This document shows, one piece after another, positions 1-8,537 of a stretch of 64,000 nt of DNA. The translations under genes and the position numbers were made by a program. Origin of the DNA: Sphingomonas sp. PP-CC-1A-547 (lineage in GTDB: Bacteria > Pseudomonadota > Alphaproteobacteria > Sphingomonadales > Sphingomonadaceae); assembly GCF_003610375.1 (NCBI RefSeq), contig NZ_RAPZ01000015.1:124001-188000 (forward strand), read 5' to 3'. Every line of letters begins with the position of its first letter. The first letter of the stretch is position 1. The notes under the pieces were generated by a model that saw only the letters and a list, made by a program, of their open reading frames with translations, had not been told where the DNA came from and did no database searches.

Positions 1-205
1 GCCAGTTGTCGAGGCCACCGTTGTGCTCGACGGTACGCAGGCCGTGCGTCGAAACGCGCAGCTTGACGCCCTTCTCGAGCGAATCGGAGAGCAGCGTGAC
101 GTTCTGCAGGTTCGGGAGGAACGTGCGCTTGGTCTTGTTGTTGGCGTGGGAGACGTTGTTCCCGACCATCCGGCCCTTGCCGGTCAGTTCGCAGATGCGC
201 GACAT
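1..205 (-). CDS. rpmB: 50S ribosomal protein L28 (partial, cut by window edge)
   Basis: The reverse strand reads [20 protein letters not shown], followed by an NNKTKR motif and FLPNLQNV. This is the conserved N-terminal part of bacterial L28, a structural protein of the large ribosomal subunit. The ATG is at 205-203 and about 68 codons lie in the window; the C-terminus is beyond base 1. No strong Shine-Dalgarno sequence is seen. A good sigma-70-like promoter lies 45-73 bases upstream (see 250-278). The next gene is divergent. Confidence 0.95.
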   Translation of the reverse strand, partial: MSRICELTGKGRMVGNNVSHANNKTKRTFLPNLQNVTLLSDSLEKGVKLRVSTHGLRTVEHNGGLDNW

Positions 206-249
206 GTGATTACCTATTCAAGTGTCGGGAGGAACCCCGGAAAGGCGCG

Positions 250-278
250 CGGATAGCTGGCACGCCGGCTTTCGTCAA
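250..278 (-). promoter_or_regulatory. Candidate sigma-70 promoter of rpmB
   Basis: On the minus strand TTGACG (278-273) is followed by a 17-nt spacer and TATCCG (255-250). This is close to the TTGACA-N17-TATAAT consensus and correctly placed for a leader of about 38 nt before the rpmB start. Assignment rests on sequence match and position only. Confidence 0.5.
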
Positions 279-387
279 CCGATTCACGTAAAACGCGGCT
301 ACGGTTGTCCGCAATGAGCATTGTGCAACCCACAGCGATCGACGACGTTGTTACGCTATCGAACTGTTCAATAAAAGGGGATGTCCC

Positions 388-606
388 ATGCGTACGCTCT
401 TGTCTCTCGTCGCGATCGTCGTGCTCGTCGTGGTCGGCCTGATGTATTTCGGGATCATCAACATCGACCAGACCCGCCAGGGCGTCGTCCAGGCCCCGAA
501 GTTCCAGGCCGACGTCGCCAAGGTCACGCTCGGCACCGAGAACAAGACGGTGGCGGTGCCGACGATCAACGTCGAGAAGCCGGGCAACAGCCAGGCGCCG
601 AACTGA
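388..606 (+). CDS. Small single-pass membrane protein of unknown function
   Basis: The 72-residue product has an uncleaved-looking hydrophobic segment at residues about 4-26 (rich in V, L, I). A short polar tail of about 45 residues follows and ends in PGNSQAPN. The tail is probably periplasmic, with the N-terminus in the cytoplasm. An AAGGGGA sequence 6-7 nt before the ATG is a convincing ribosome binding site and supports the gene. I recognise no family and infer no function. It lies between divergent rpmB and downstream tadA, 39 nt before tadA, so co-transcription with tadA is possible. Confidence 0.7.
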   Translation: MRTLLSLVAIVVLVVVGLMYFGIINIDQTRQGVVQAPKFQADVAKVTLGTENKTVAVPTINVEKPGNSQAPN

Positions 607-645
607 TCTTTACGGGACGTGGGCGGCGGGGCAGGGCCTGAGGCC

Positions 646-1095
646 ATGTTCCCCGTTCCCGACCCTATGCGCCGCGCGCTCGACGCGGCACGCGATGCGG
701 CGCTGGCTGGGGAAGTCCCGGTCGGCGCCGTTGTCGTTAAGGACGGCGTGATTATCGCAACGGCGGCGAATGCGCCGCGGGCGTTGTGCGATCCGACTGC
801 GCATGCCGAGATCCAGGCGATTCGCGCTGCTGCTTTGGTTCTGGGCAGCGACCGGCTCGAGGGATGCGATCTCTGGGTGACGCTGGAGCCGTGTGCGATG
901 TGTGCCGGGGCAATCGCGCATGCCCGGATCGCGCGGCTCTATTATGGGGCGGCGGATGCGAAGGGCGGGGCGGTCGAGCATGGACCTCGGTTTTTCGGGC
1001 AGCCGACGTGTCATCATCGGCCTGAGATTTATGCGGGGATTGCGGAGACCGAGGCTGCGATGATCCTGCGGGAGTTTTTTGCGAGCCGACGGTAG
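646..1095 (+). CDS. tadA: tRNA-specific adenosine deaminase TadA (nucleoside deaminase family)
   Basis: The 149-residue cytidine/deoxycytidylate deaminase fold protein has both zinc motifs: HAE at residues 53-55 and PCAMC at 82-86. The context (EVPVGAVVV, VTLEPCAMCAGAI) is that of TadA, which converts A34 to inosine in tRNA-Arg(ACG). The ATG at 646 fits the family N-terminus. An upstream in-frame GTG at 619 would add nine Gly/Pro-rich residues and is less likely. TadA-like guanine or cytosine deaminases are the main alternative but less likely given the length and motif. A palindromic repeat separates it from convergent pepN. Confidence 0.88.
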   Translation: MFPVPDPMRRALDAARDAALAGEVPVGAVVVKDGVIIATAANAPRALCDPTAHAEIQAIRAAALVLGSDRLEGCDLWVTLEPCAMCAGAIAHARIARLYYGAADAKGGAVEHGPRFFGQPTCHHRPEIYAGIAETEAAMILREFFASRR

Positions 1096-1127
1096 GGCAG
1101 CCGCACGAGACGCCATCACGCGTGCTT

Positions 1128-1226
1128 CCGTCATGCCGGGCTTGTTCCGGCATCCACGGTTCCGCAAATTCGAGAGAATTGAGTTTGCGGGACCGTGGAC
1201 CCCGGAACAAGTCCGGGGTGACGAGG
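1128..1226. repeat. Intergenic palindromic repeat, GTCA-CCGG-CTTGTTCCGG family
   Basis: Two arms of about 40 nt (1128-1170 and 1186-1226) are imperfect inverted copies sharing CTTGTTCCGG and TCCACGG, with a short AT-richer loop. The element fills the gap between convergent tadA and pepN and could form a large hairpin in either transcript. It is of the type dispersed in sphingomonad genomes. Confidence 0.8.
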
Positions 1227-1235
1227 TGGGTTTGG

Positions 1236-3824
1236 CTAGCCTTCCAGACTCTTCGACGCCTGTTCGAACAGGTCCTTCGACAGCCCCGGCGTCCGCACGA
1301 TCCGTTCTAGTTCCGCCCGCATCAACCCGGCGCGCGCCGAATCGAACCGGCGCCAGCGACCCAGCGGCGGGAGGAGTTTCGCCGCGGTCTGTGGGTTCAA
1401 CCGGTCGAGCGCGATCAGCTGGTCCGCGAGGAACCGATAGCCACTCCCATCAGCGTTATTGAACGCCCGCTGGTTCGCGCCGAACGCGCCGATCAGCGAG
1501 CGGGCGCGGTTGGGGTTGGTCAGTGTGAAGTCGGCATGCTCGGCCAGCCCCGCCACGATCGCACCGGTATCGTCGCGCGACGACTGCGCTTGCGCCTGGA
1601 ACCACTTGTCGAGCACCAGCGGGTTGTCGCAATATTGGCTGTAGAAGATGTCGAGCGCGGTGGTGCGGATCTCGGACGCGCTGCTGACCAGCGTCGTCAG
1701 CGCACCCATCCGGTCGGTCATGTTGTCCGCCGAATCGAACTGCGCGAACGCGAAGTCCGCCGCATCCGCCGCGCCGCTCGCGGCTATATAGCCAAGCGCG
1801 ACCGATCGCAGGCGACGCAAGCCCTTGCCCTCCGGGGTGTAGGCGTAGGGCTGACCCTCGCCCCGCGCATACGCCTGCCGCCATTGCGCCTCCAGCCGCG
1901 TGCCGAGATCGCGGCGCAGCGCTTCGCGCGCACGGAAGATCGCGTCGGGGTCGACGACGGCCATCTGGTCGCCGATGAAGCTTTCCGACGGCAGCAACAC
2001 CGCCTCCGCGACGAACGCCAGATCGAGATCGGTATTGGCGAGCGTGTTCGCGACCGCGGCGATGACGCCCTCGTGATCTGCATGCCCGCCCGCCGAGGCG
2101 ACCAGCGTATCGAGCATCAGCTGCTGCATCGCCTCGTAGCGCGCGAAGGGATCGTCATCGTGCGCGCTCAGGAAGGCTAGGTCGGCGGCGGTGCGGTCAC
2201 TCTCGACCACCACGGGGGCCGAGAAGCCGCGGTTGATCGACAACACCGGGCGTTCGGCGAGGCCTTCGAATTCGATCGTGTCGAGCGTATCGTCGAACAG
2301 GACAAGCCGCTCGTCGGTCAGCGCGACGCCCGTTTCGGCACCGAACAGCTTCACACGCAGCGGCAGCACCATCGGCGACTTCACCGGCTGGCCGGGCGTC
2401 GCGGGTACCTGCTGCGCGAGCCGCAGCGTCGCGCGGTCTCCGTCATGTGAGAGGCTCGCCGAGACGCGCGGCGTGCCCGCCTGCGAATACCAGAGGCGGA
2501 ACTGGGAGAGGTCGACGTTGCCGCCTTCCTCCATCGACGTGACGAAATCCTCGCAGGTCGCGGCGGTGCCGTCGTAGCGGTCGAAATACAGATCGGTGCC
2601 GGCGCGGAAGCCCTTCGGTCCGAGGATCGCGGCCATCATCCGGATCAGCTCGGCGCCCTTGTTGTAGATGGTGGCAGTGTAGAAGTTGGCGATCTCCTGG
2701 TAGGATTCCGGGCGCACAGGATGCGCGAGCGGGCCGGAATCCTCGGGGAATTGCGACGCACGCAGGCCGCGGACGTCCTCGATCCGCTTGACCGCGCGCG
2801 AACCCTGGTCGGCGGAGAAGCCCTGGTCGCGATAGACCGTGAAGCCTTCCTTCAGCGACAGCTGGAACCAGTCGCGGCAGGTGATCCGGTTGCCCGACCA
2901 ATTGTGGAAATATTCGTGCGCGACGACCGCAGCGATCGCGTCGTAATCGTAGTCGGTCGCGGTATCAGGGTCGGCCAGGATGTAGCGCGAGTTGAAGATG
3001 TTGAGGCCCTTGTTCTCCATCGCGCCGAAGTTGAAATCGTCGACCGCGACGATGTTGAACACGTCGAGATCGTACTCGCGGCCATAGGTCGTCTCGTCCC
3101 ACGCCATCGCGAGTTCGAGTGCCTTGAGTGCGTGGTCGGTCTTGGGGAGGTCGGCCTCGCGCACCCAGATGCCGAGCGACACTTCGCGGCCCGACATCGT
3201 CGTGAAGCTGCTGCGGTTTACCGCGAGGTCACCGGCGACCAGTGCGAACAGGTACGACGGCTTGGGGAACGGATCGTGCCACGTCGCCCAGTGGCGGCCG
3301 TCGTCGAGGTCGCCCTGCCCGACCGGATCGCCGTTCGCGAGCAGCACGGGGAAGTGCTTCCTGTCCGCGGTCATCCGGACAGAATAGACGCTGAGCACGT
3401 CGGGGCGGTCGGGGAAATAGGTGATGCGCCGGAAGCCTTCCGCCTCGCACTGGGTGCAGAGATTGCCGCCCGAGGCATATAGCCCCATCAGCTGCGTGTT
3501 GCGATCGGGGGCGATCTCGACCTGCGTTTCGACGACATGCGCGGCGCCGGCGAGCGGAATGACGAGCTGTTCGCCGTCGATCCGCCAGCCGTTGATCGTC
3601 ACGCCGTCGACCGTGACCGAGAGCGGCTTCTGCCCGGCGCCGTCGAGCCGCAGCGGTGCGGCGTGATCGCCGTTGCGCGTGACCGACAATGTTGCCGTTA
3701 CGCGGGTGGTGGAGGGATCGAGGTCGAAATCCAGTTTCGTCTCGGGGACCAGCCACTCGGGCGGGGTATAGTCCTCGCGGCGAATGACGAGCGGGTGGGC
3801 GAGACTGTTCTGGATATCGAGCAT
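1236..3824 (-). CDS. pepN: Aminopeptidase N (M1 family zinc metallopeptidase)
   Basis: This 862-residue protein matches the length of bacterial PepN. It has the substrate-binding GAMEN motif at residues 267-271, and the zinc site HEYFH at 303-307 with the third ligand Glu326 in LKEGFTV (HEXXH-18-E). It removes N-terminal residues from peptides in the cytoplasm; there is no signal peptide. The C-terminal half is the helical PepN domain. I chose the start at 3824 (MLDIQNSL) because it matches the family N-terminus; an in-frame extension to 3866 adds 14 Arg-rich residues unlike the family. It is divergent from the M28 peptidase gene. Confidence 0.96.
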   Translation of the reverse strand: MLDIQNSLAHPLVIRREDYTPPEWLVPETKLDFDLDPSTTRVTATLSVTRNGDHAAPLRLDGAGQKPLSVTVDGVTINGWRIDGEQLVIPLAGAAHVVETQVEIAPDRNTQLMGLYASGGNLCTQCEAEGFRRITYFPDRPDVLSVYSVRMTADRKHFPVLLANGDPVGQGDLDDGRHWATWHDPFPKPSYLFALVAGDLAVNRSSFTTMSGREVSLGIWVREADLPKTDHALKALELAMAWDETTYGREYDLDVFNIVAVDDFNFGAMENKGLNIFNSRYILADPDTATDYDYDAIAAVVAHEYFHNWSGNRITCRDWFQLSLKEGFTVYRDQGFSADQGSRAVKRIEDVRGLRASQFPEDSGPLAHPVRPESYQEIANFYTATIYNKGAELIRMMAAILGPKGFRAGTDLYFDRYDGTAATCEDFVTSMEEGGNVDLSQFRLWYSQAGTPRVSASLSHDGDRATLRLAQQVPATPGQPVKSPMVLPLRVKLFGAETGVALTDERLVLFDDTLDTIEFEGLAERPVLSINRGFSAPVVVESDRTAADLAFLSAHDDDPFARYEAMQQLMLDTLVASAGGHADHEGVIAAVANTLANTDLDLAFVAEAVLLPSESFIGDQMAVVDPDAIFRAREALRRDLGTRLEAQWRQAYARGEGQPYAYTPEGKGLRRLRSVALGYIAASGAADAADFAFAQFDSADNMTDRMGALTTLVSSASEIRTTALDIFYSQYCDNPLVLDKWFQAQAQSSRDDTGAIVAGLAEHADFTLTNPNRARSLIGAFGANQRAFNNADGSGYRFLADQLIALDRLNPQTAAKLLPPLGRWRRFDSARAGLMRAELERIVRTPGLSKDLFEQASKSLEG

Positions 3825-3930
3825 ATGTTTGCGAATATAGGGCCGCGCCCGCCTATCGCCAGCCAAAGCTTGCGCGGGTGACGGTGGATGCTACGCCGCT
3901 GCAACACGTTCCCTTTGCAAGGATTTCCGG

Positions 3931-5637
3931 ATGTATCGTCCTATCGGCGCGCTCGCGGTGCTCGCGCTTTCTACCTCTGCCCTTGCTCAGACTGCGCCCC
4001 AAGCTGCCCCCGCGTCGGCTCCGGTGACCGCCCCGAATACGGCCGAGTTGAACGCGAAGCTCGCCGCACCGCTGCCGGCGGATCAGGCGGCGATGAAGGC
4101 GCATGTGCTGTTTCTCGCGTCGGATGCGATGAAGGGGCGCGAGGCTGGCAGCCCCGAGTTCGACATCGCCGCGCAATATGTCGCCGCGCAATTCTATGCC
4201 GCGGGTCTGCGGCCGGGTGGCGACCAGGGCGGGTATCTCCAGACCGTGCCGCTCGTGTCGTACAAGGCGGCGAGCAAGGGCGATTTCGTCTGGACGGGTC
4301 GCGGGGCTGCGCAGCCGCTCGTGTTCGGTGAGGATTACGTGCCCGCCGCGAACGGTGCGAAGGCGGAGACCAGCGTGTCGGCGCCCGTCGTGTTCGTCGG
4401 TTACGGGATCGACGCGCCGCAATATGGCCAGGACGATTACAAGGGCGTCGACGTGCGCGGCAAGATCGTCGCGTATTTCGGCGGCTCGCCCGCGCGGTTC
4501 GGTGGCGAGGAGCGCGCGTTCTTCGGGTCGGGCGGGACCAAGGCTGCGATCGCGCAGGCCAAGGGCGCAGTCGGCGTGATCACGCTGGAAAGCCCGCGCT
4601 CGGCAAAGGTGCGGACGTTCGGCAAGATGGCGGAGTTTTACGCGACGCCGCGGATGACGTGGGCGAACCCGGACGGCACCGGCAAGGTCGATGCCCCCGG
4701 CGCGCCGTCGCTCGGGACGGTCAGCATGGTTGGCGCGGCCAAGCTGTTCGCCGGTGCGAAGACGCCGTGGAGCCGGATCGTGAGGCAGGCGGACCGCGAC
4801 AACGCGAAGTTCAAGGCCGTGCCGCTGGTCGGCACGCTGACCGTCGCGACCAAGACGAGCTTCGTGCCTGCCGCGAGCAGCAACGTCGTCGGTGTAATTC
4901 CCGGCAGCGATCCGGTGGTCGGCAAGGAGGTTGTCGTGCTGTCGGCGCATCTCGATCACATCGGCATCGCCAAGCCGGTGAAGGGCGACGCGCTCAATAA
5001 CGGCGCGCTCGACAACGCGATCGGCATCGCCAGCCTGATCGAGGAGGCCAAGCGCTTCACCGCCAGCGGGCGTGCACCGAAGCGGACGATCATGTTCCTG
5101 GCTGTCACCGGCGAGGAGAAGGGCTTGGTCGGCAGCGATTACTTCACCAACCACCCGACCGTGCCGCTGACCTCGATCGTCGCGGATGTGAACCTCGACA
5201 TGCCGATCCTGACCTACAAGTTCGAGGACATGGTGGTGTTCGGTGCCGAGCGTTCGACGATCGGTCCGATCGTCCAGAAGGCGGTGGCGGCGATCGGCGT
5301 CGGCCTGTCGCCCGATCCGATGCCGGAGGAGGGCATCTTCGTCCGCTCGGATCATTTCCGCTTCGTCCAGAAGGGGATCCCGTCGGTATTCCTGTGGCCG
5401 GGTCAGAAGGGGCCGGGCAAGGCCGCGGTCGCGTATTTCATGGCGAACAATTACCACAAGCCGTCGGACGACCTGACGCAGCCGATCCTGTGGGATCAGG
5501 GCGTGCGGTTCGTCGATGCGAACTACCGGATCGCGCGCGAGATCGCCGATGGCGCGCAGCGGCCGGTGTGGAATGCCGGCGATTATTTCGGGACTTTGTA
5601 TAAGGGGCCGATGGCCGGCGCGGCGGTGGCGCCATGA
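3931..5637 (+). CDS. Secreted M28 family metallopeptidase with inserted PA domain
   Basis: The 568-residue protein has a signal peptide (residues 1-20, cleavage near ALAQ). A protease-associated domain lies around residues 130-300 and is inserted in the M28 catalytic domain. The metal ligands of the M28 co-catalytic zinc site are visible: His340/Asp342 (SAHLDH), Asp361 (GALDNA), the catalytic Glu pair 395-396 (GEEKG), Asp423 (NLDMP) and His475 (SDHF). It is probably a periplasmic or outer-membrane-associated aminopeptidase. The stop overlaps the next start by 4 nt (ATGA), so the two genes are translationally coupled. A paralogue is at 44763-46400. Confidence 0.93.
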   Translation: MYRPIGALAVLALSTSALAQTAPQAAPASAPVTAPNTAELNAKLAAPLPADQAAMKAHVLFLASDAMKGREAGSPEFDIAAQYVAAQFYAAGLRPGGDQGGYLQTVPLVSYKAASKGDFVWTGRGAAQPLVFGEDYVPAANGAKAETSVSAPVVFVGYGIDAPQYGQDDYKGVDVRGKIVAYFGGSPARFGGEERAFFGSGGTKAAIAQAKGAVGVITLESPRSAKVRTFGKMAEFYATPRMTWANPDGTGKVDAPGAPSLGTVSMVGAAKLFAGAKTPWSRIVRQADRDNAKFKAVPLVGTLTVATKTSFVPAASSNVVGVIPGSDPVVGKEVVVLSAHLDHIGIAKPVKGDALNNGALDNAIGIASLIEEAKRFTASGRAPKRTIMFLAVTGEEKGLVGSDYFTNHPTVPLTSIVADVNLDMPILTYKFEDMVVFGAERSTIGPIVQKAVAAIGVGLSPDPMPEEGIFVRSDHFRFVQKGIPSVFLWPGQKGPGKAAVAYFMANNYHKPSDDLTQPILWDQGVRFVDANYRIAREIADGAQRPVWNAGDYFGTLYKGPMAGAAVAP

Positions 5638-6470
5638 GCCGGCTACTGGTCTTCGGTCTCGGCTACACCGCGTCGCGGCTTGCCGAGCGGCTGGCGGCGG
5701 ATGGTTGGCATGTCGTAGGCACGACGCGGGATGGGCGGGGTGGTACGCTCCGGTTCGACGATACCGACGCGGTGACGGCGGAGATCGCGGCGGCGACGCA
5801 TATCCTGTCGTCGGTGCCGCCCGAGCATGAGGCGGACCCCGTGCTTGGGCGCTACGGTTCGCTGTTGCTGCGGACGCGGGCGTGGATCGGCTATCTGTCG
5901 TCGACGGGCGTGTACGGCGATGCGCAGGGTGCGTGGGTTGACGAGACGGCGCCGATCGGTGGTGGTCGTCGGAGCGCGCGGGCGGCGGCGGATGCGGAAT
6001 GGCTGGCGATTGGTGCGCGGACGTTCCGGTTGCCGGGGATCTATGGTCCGGGGCGCTCGCCGCTCGCCCGGGTGCGGCAGGGCAAGGCGCACCGGATCGA
6101 GCAACCCGGCCAGGTGTTCAGTCGCGCGCATGTCGACGATATCGTCTCGGGCGTGATCGCCGGGTTCGATGCGCCGGCGGGGGCGTATAACCTCGCGGAC
6201 GACGTGCCCGCGTCGCAGAACGACGTCGTGGCGTTCGCGGCGATGTTGCTCGGGATGCCCGCGCCGCCGTTCGTGACGCTCGAGGAGCTCTCGGCGATGG
6301 GGCGCGGCTTTTATAACGAGAACCGGCGAGTGGCGAACGGCAAGGCCAAGCGGGTGCTCGGCTGGACGCCCGCTTGGCCGGATTACCGTGCCGGTCTGCG
6401 TGCGCTGAGTGCGATGACGAGGCCGATGCCGGACAATATTGCCCCAGCGACGGCCAGCGTCGACCAGTGA
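5634..6470 (+). CDS. NAD(P)-dependent SDR/epimerase family protein (YeeZ-like)
   Basis: The 278-residue extended-SDR-like protein begins with a Rossmann motif (VFGLGYTAS) followed by a conserved DGW-VVGTTR stretch. The YLSSTGVYGD segment and a late PGIYGPGRSPL are typical of the YeeZ/sugar-epimerase group. The substrate is unknown. It overlaps the M28 gene by 4 nt. Its last 29 codons overlap the 3' end of the opposite-strand DMT gene by 88 bp, and the C-terminal tail (from about SAMTRPM) is antisense to that gene's last transmembrane helix. The tail is therefore probably not part of the fold. Confidence 0.85.
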   Translation: MSRLLVFGLGYTASRLAERLAADGWHVVGTTRDGRGGTLRFDDTDAVTAEIAAATHILSSVPPEHEADPVLGRYGSLLLRTRAWIGYLSSTGVYGDAQGAWVDETAPIGGGRRSARAAADAEWLAIGARTFRLPGIYGPGRSPLARVRQGKAHRIEQPGQVFSRAHVDDIVSGVIAGFDAPAGAYNLADDVPASQNDVVAFAAMLLGMPAPPFVTLEELSAMGRGFYNENRRVANGKAKRVLGWTPAWPDYRAGLRALSAMTRPMPDNIAPATASVDQ

Positions 6471-7306
6471 TAGCGCTCGAAGATCGTCGATAGCAGCATC
6501 GCGATCACCGGCACGATCACGCCCGAATAGGCAGCCTTGGCCGGGCCGATCGCGCGGATGACGTTGAAATACAGCGGAAAGGCGAGCGCGGACGCGAACA
6601 CGCCGAGATAGAGGATGCCCGCGACATAGCCGAAGCGCGGCTCGAAGACCGGCGGTCCGGTGGTGATCCAGGCGAACGCCGCATCGAGGCACGCGCCGAT
6701 CAGCATCGCCATCGCGAGCGTCGGCGCCATCGGATAGCGTTTGGCGAACGCGCTGCCTTGGATGACGTTGGCGACCGACGCGGCCATCACGCCGCACAGC
6801 GTCAGGACGATGCCGATCGTTGCCGAGCGCGGGCCGTGCGGATCGACGCGCGCTTCGTTGACGAACAGCAGCGCGACCCCCGCCATCGCCACCGCACACC
6901 CGAGCATCAGCTGCCGTCCGAGGCGCTGCTTGAGGAAGATGCGGCCAAAGATCGCGTTGGGGACGAGGAGGAGTGCGAACACGACCGCGACGAGGCCGGA
7001 GGTGACGTAATGCTCGGCGCGGTAGACGAAGTTGAAGTTGAACGTGAACAGCGCGATGCCGATCACGGCCGCGAACGCGTAGCCGCGCGCGTCGAATCGG
7101 AAGCTCTCGCGCTTGATCCCCGCGTAGATCGCCATCGCGATGCCGGCGACGAGGAAGCGGTAGCTGATCGACCAGCTGGGCGGCACCACCGCGATCTGGT
7201 CGCGGATGACGAGCCAGGTCGAACCCCAGATCAGCGTGACGATGCCGAACGGGATCAGCACGGCCGCGCGAGTCGACTGGGGAGGATCGGTCGGGCCGGG
7301 AGTCAT
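6383..7306 (-). CDS. DMT superfamily (EamA) inner membrane transporter
   Basis: The 307-residue protein has ten hydrophobic segments in two EamA repeats, including the signature LIWGSTW near residue 28 and the second-repeat IGPAKAAYSGVIVPV segment. EamA proteins export small metabolites or amino acids; the substrate cannot be told. The ATG at 7306 overlaps the threonine aldolase stop by 4 nt, so the two are coupled in an operon. This suggests, without proving, export of an amino acid linked to that enzyme. The 3' end overlaps convergent SDR coding sequence by 88 bp. Confidence 0.92.
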   Translation of the reverse strand: MTPGPTDPPQSTRAAVLIPFGIVTLIWGSTWLVIRDQIAVVPPSWSISYRFLVAGIAMAIYAGIKRESFRFDARGYAFAAVIGIALFTFNFNFVYRAEHYVTSGLVAVVFALLLVPNAIFGRIFLKQRLGRQLMLGCAVAMAGVALLFVNEARVDPHGPRSATIGIVLTLCGVMAASVANVIQGSAFAKRYPMAPTLAMAMLIGACLDAAFAWITTGPPVFEPRFGYVAGILYLGVFASALAFPLYFNVIRAIGPAKAAYSGVIVPVIAMLLSTIFERYHWSTLAVAGAILSGIGLVIALSARRPAR

Positions 7307-8304
7307 AACTCCCGGATCGCGTCGGCGAGGAGGGCGACCGCGTCCGCCGGGCTGTCCCAGGCGGTGACGAGCCGGATTTCGCCGGCGGCCCAGTCGTAGA
7401 AGTCGAAGCCTTTCGCGCGAAGGGCTGCGGCTTCTTCGGGGGTGGCGCGGAGGAAGACTTCGTTTGCCTCGACCGGGTGGACGAGGCGGTTGCCTGCGGC
7501 GGTAGCGAGCTTGGCGGCGGCGTCGTTCGCAGCCCTGGCGTTGGCGAGCCAGAGGTCGTCGTCGAGCATCGCAAGAATCTGCGCGGCGAGATACCGGCCC
7601 TTCGACAGCAGCAGCCCGGCGCGTTTGCGGCGGTATTGCGTGACCGCGGCGAGGTCGGGCTTGAAGAAGATCAGAGCTTCCGCGCTCATCGCGCCGTTCT
7701 TGACGAAGCCGAAGCTCAGCGCGTCGACGCCCGCGCGCCACGTCATGTCGGCGGGCGAGCAGCCGACCCGCGCCATCGCGTTGGCGAACCGCGCGCCGTC
7801 CATGTGGAAGCCGAGCCCGCGCTCCTTCGCGAGCGCGCCGATCTCCGCGACCTGGTGTGGTTGGTAGACGCGGCCATATTCGGTGGCGTTGGTGATCGAG
7901 ATCGCGTGCGGCTGAACGCGGTGGACGTCGTCGGGGATCGCGTCGAGGACGGTGCGGATCGTATCGGGGGTGAGCTTCGCGCCCTCGCCGTCGGCGAGGA
8001 ACAGCTTGGCGCCATGGGTGTAGAATTCGGGCGCGCCGCCCTCGTCGTTCTGGATGTGCGCGTCGCGGTGGCAGACGATGCCGCCGTGCGGGGGGCAGAG
8101 GGCGGCGAGCGCGAGGCAGTTGGCGGCGGTGCCGGTGGGGACCCAGAGGACTGCGACGTCGGTTTCGAACAGTTCCGACAGGCGGCCGTCGAGCTGCTGG
8201 CTCCACGCGTCGCCGGCATAGGCGGTGTCGAGCGTGTCGGCGGCGGCGATCGCGGCCATGACCTGCGGGTGGATCTTGGCGGCGTTGTCGGAGAAGAAGC
8301 GCAT
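7303..8304 (-). CDS. ltaE: Low-specificity L-threonine aldolase
   Basis: The 333-residue PLP enzyme (fold type I, beta-eliminating lyase family) cleaves L-threonine or L-allo-threonine to glycine and acetaldehyde. The N-terminal FFSDNAAKIHP, the HMDGARFANA motif (167-176) and the PLP lysine K202 in FGFVKNGAM are those of LtaE. The length is normal. It is first in a two-gene operon with the DMT exporter. A palindromic repeat lies between its start and the 3' end of the PBP gene. Confidence 0.93.
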   Translation of the reverse strand: MRFFSDNAAKIHPQVMAAIAAADTLDTAYAGDAWSQQLDGRLSELFETDVAVLWVPTGTAANCLALAALCPPHGGIVCHRDAHIQNDEGGAPEFYTHGAKLFLADGEGAKLTPDTIRTVLDAIPDDVHRVQPHAISITNATEYGRVYQPHQVAEIGALAKERGLGFHMDGARFANAMARVGCSPADMTWRAGVDALSFGFVKNGAMSAEALIFFKPDLAAVTQYRRKRAGLLLSKGRYLAAQILAMLDDDLWLANARAANDAAAKLATAAGNRLVHPVEANEVFLRATPEEAAALRAKGFDFYDWAAGEIRLVTAWDSPADAVALLADAIREL

Positions 8305-8382
8305 GGGGGAGACATGCTGCGATGCGGTGTTGGCGTCAACGGGGGTGCACTTGCTCGGGTGCAGATCCCCGCTTCTAGTCTT

Positions 8383-8488
8383 CCACCCCGGCGAAGGCCG
8401 GGGCCCAAGTGGGGGCGGTAGGTAACGACGGGCTGCGCATCGTTACTGCAACCTTTCCAATTGGGCCCCGGCCTTCGCCGGGGTGGTG
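8383..8488. repeat. Intergenic palindromic repeat, CCACCCCGGCGAAGGCCGGG family (copy 1)
   Basis: Outer arms 8383-8413 and 8457-8488 are near-exact inverted copies of CACCCCGGCGAAGGCCGGGG plus CCCAA. Each arm itself folds (CCCCGGC-GAAG-GCCGGGG). The inner part holds a second weaker pair (GTAACGA/CGTTAC). The same architecture recurs at 23071-23176 and 51016-51120. Confidence 0.88.
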
Positions 8489-8537
8489 CCCAATAGCCGG
8501 GGTGGTGCTGAGCGGGCGGGTGCAGCCGATCCGCGAA

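Noticed and set aside
206..387. tRNA or small RNA in the gap between rpmB and the 72-residue ORF
   Set aside because: No cloverleaf or terminator could be drawn; the region is explained by the rpmB promoter and leader.
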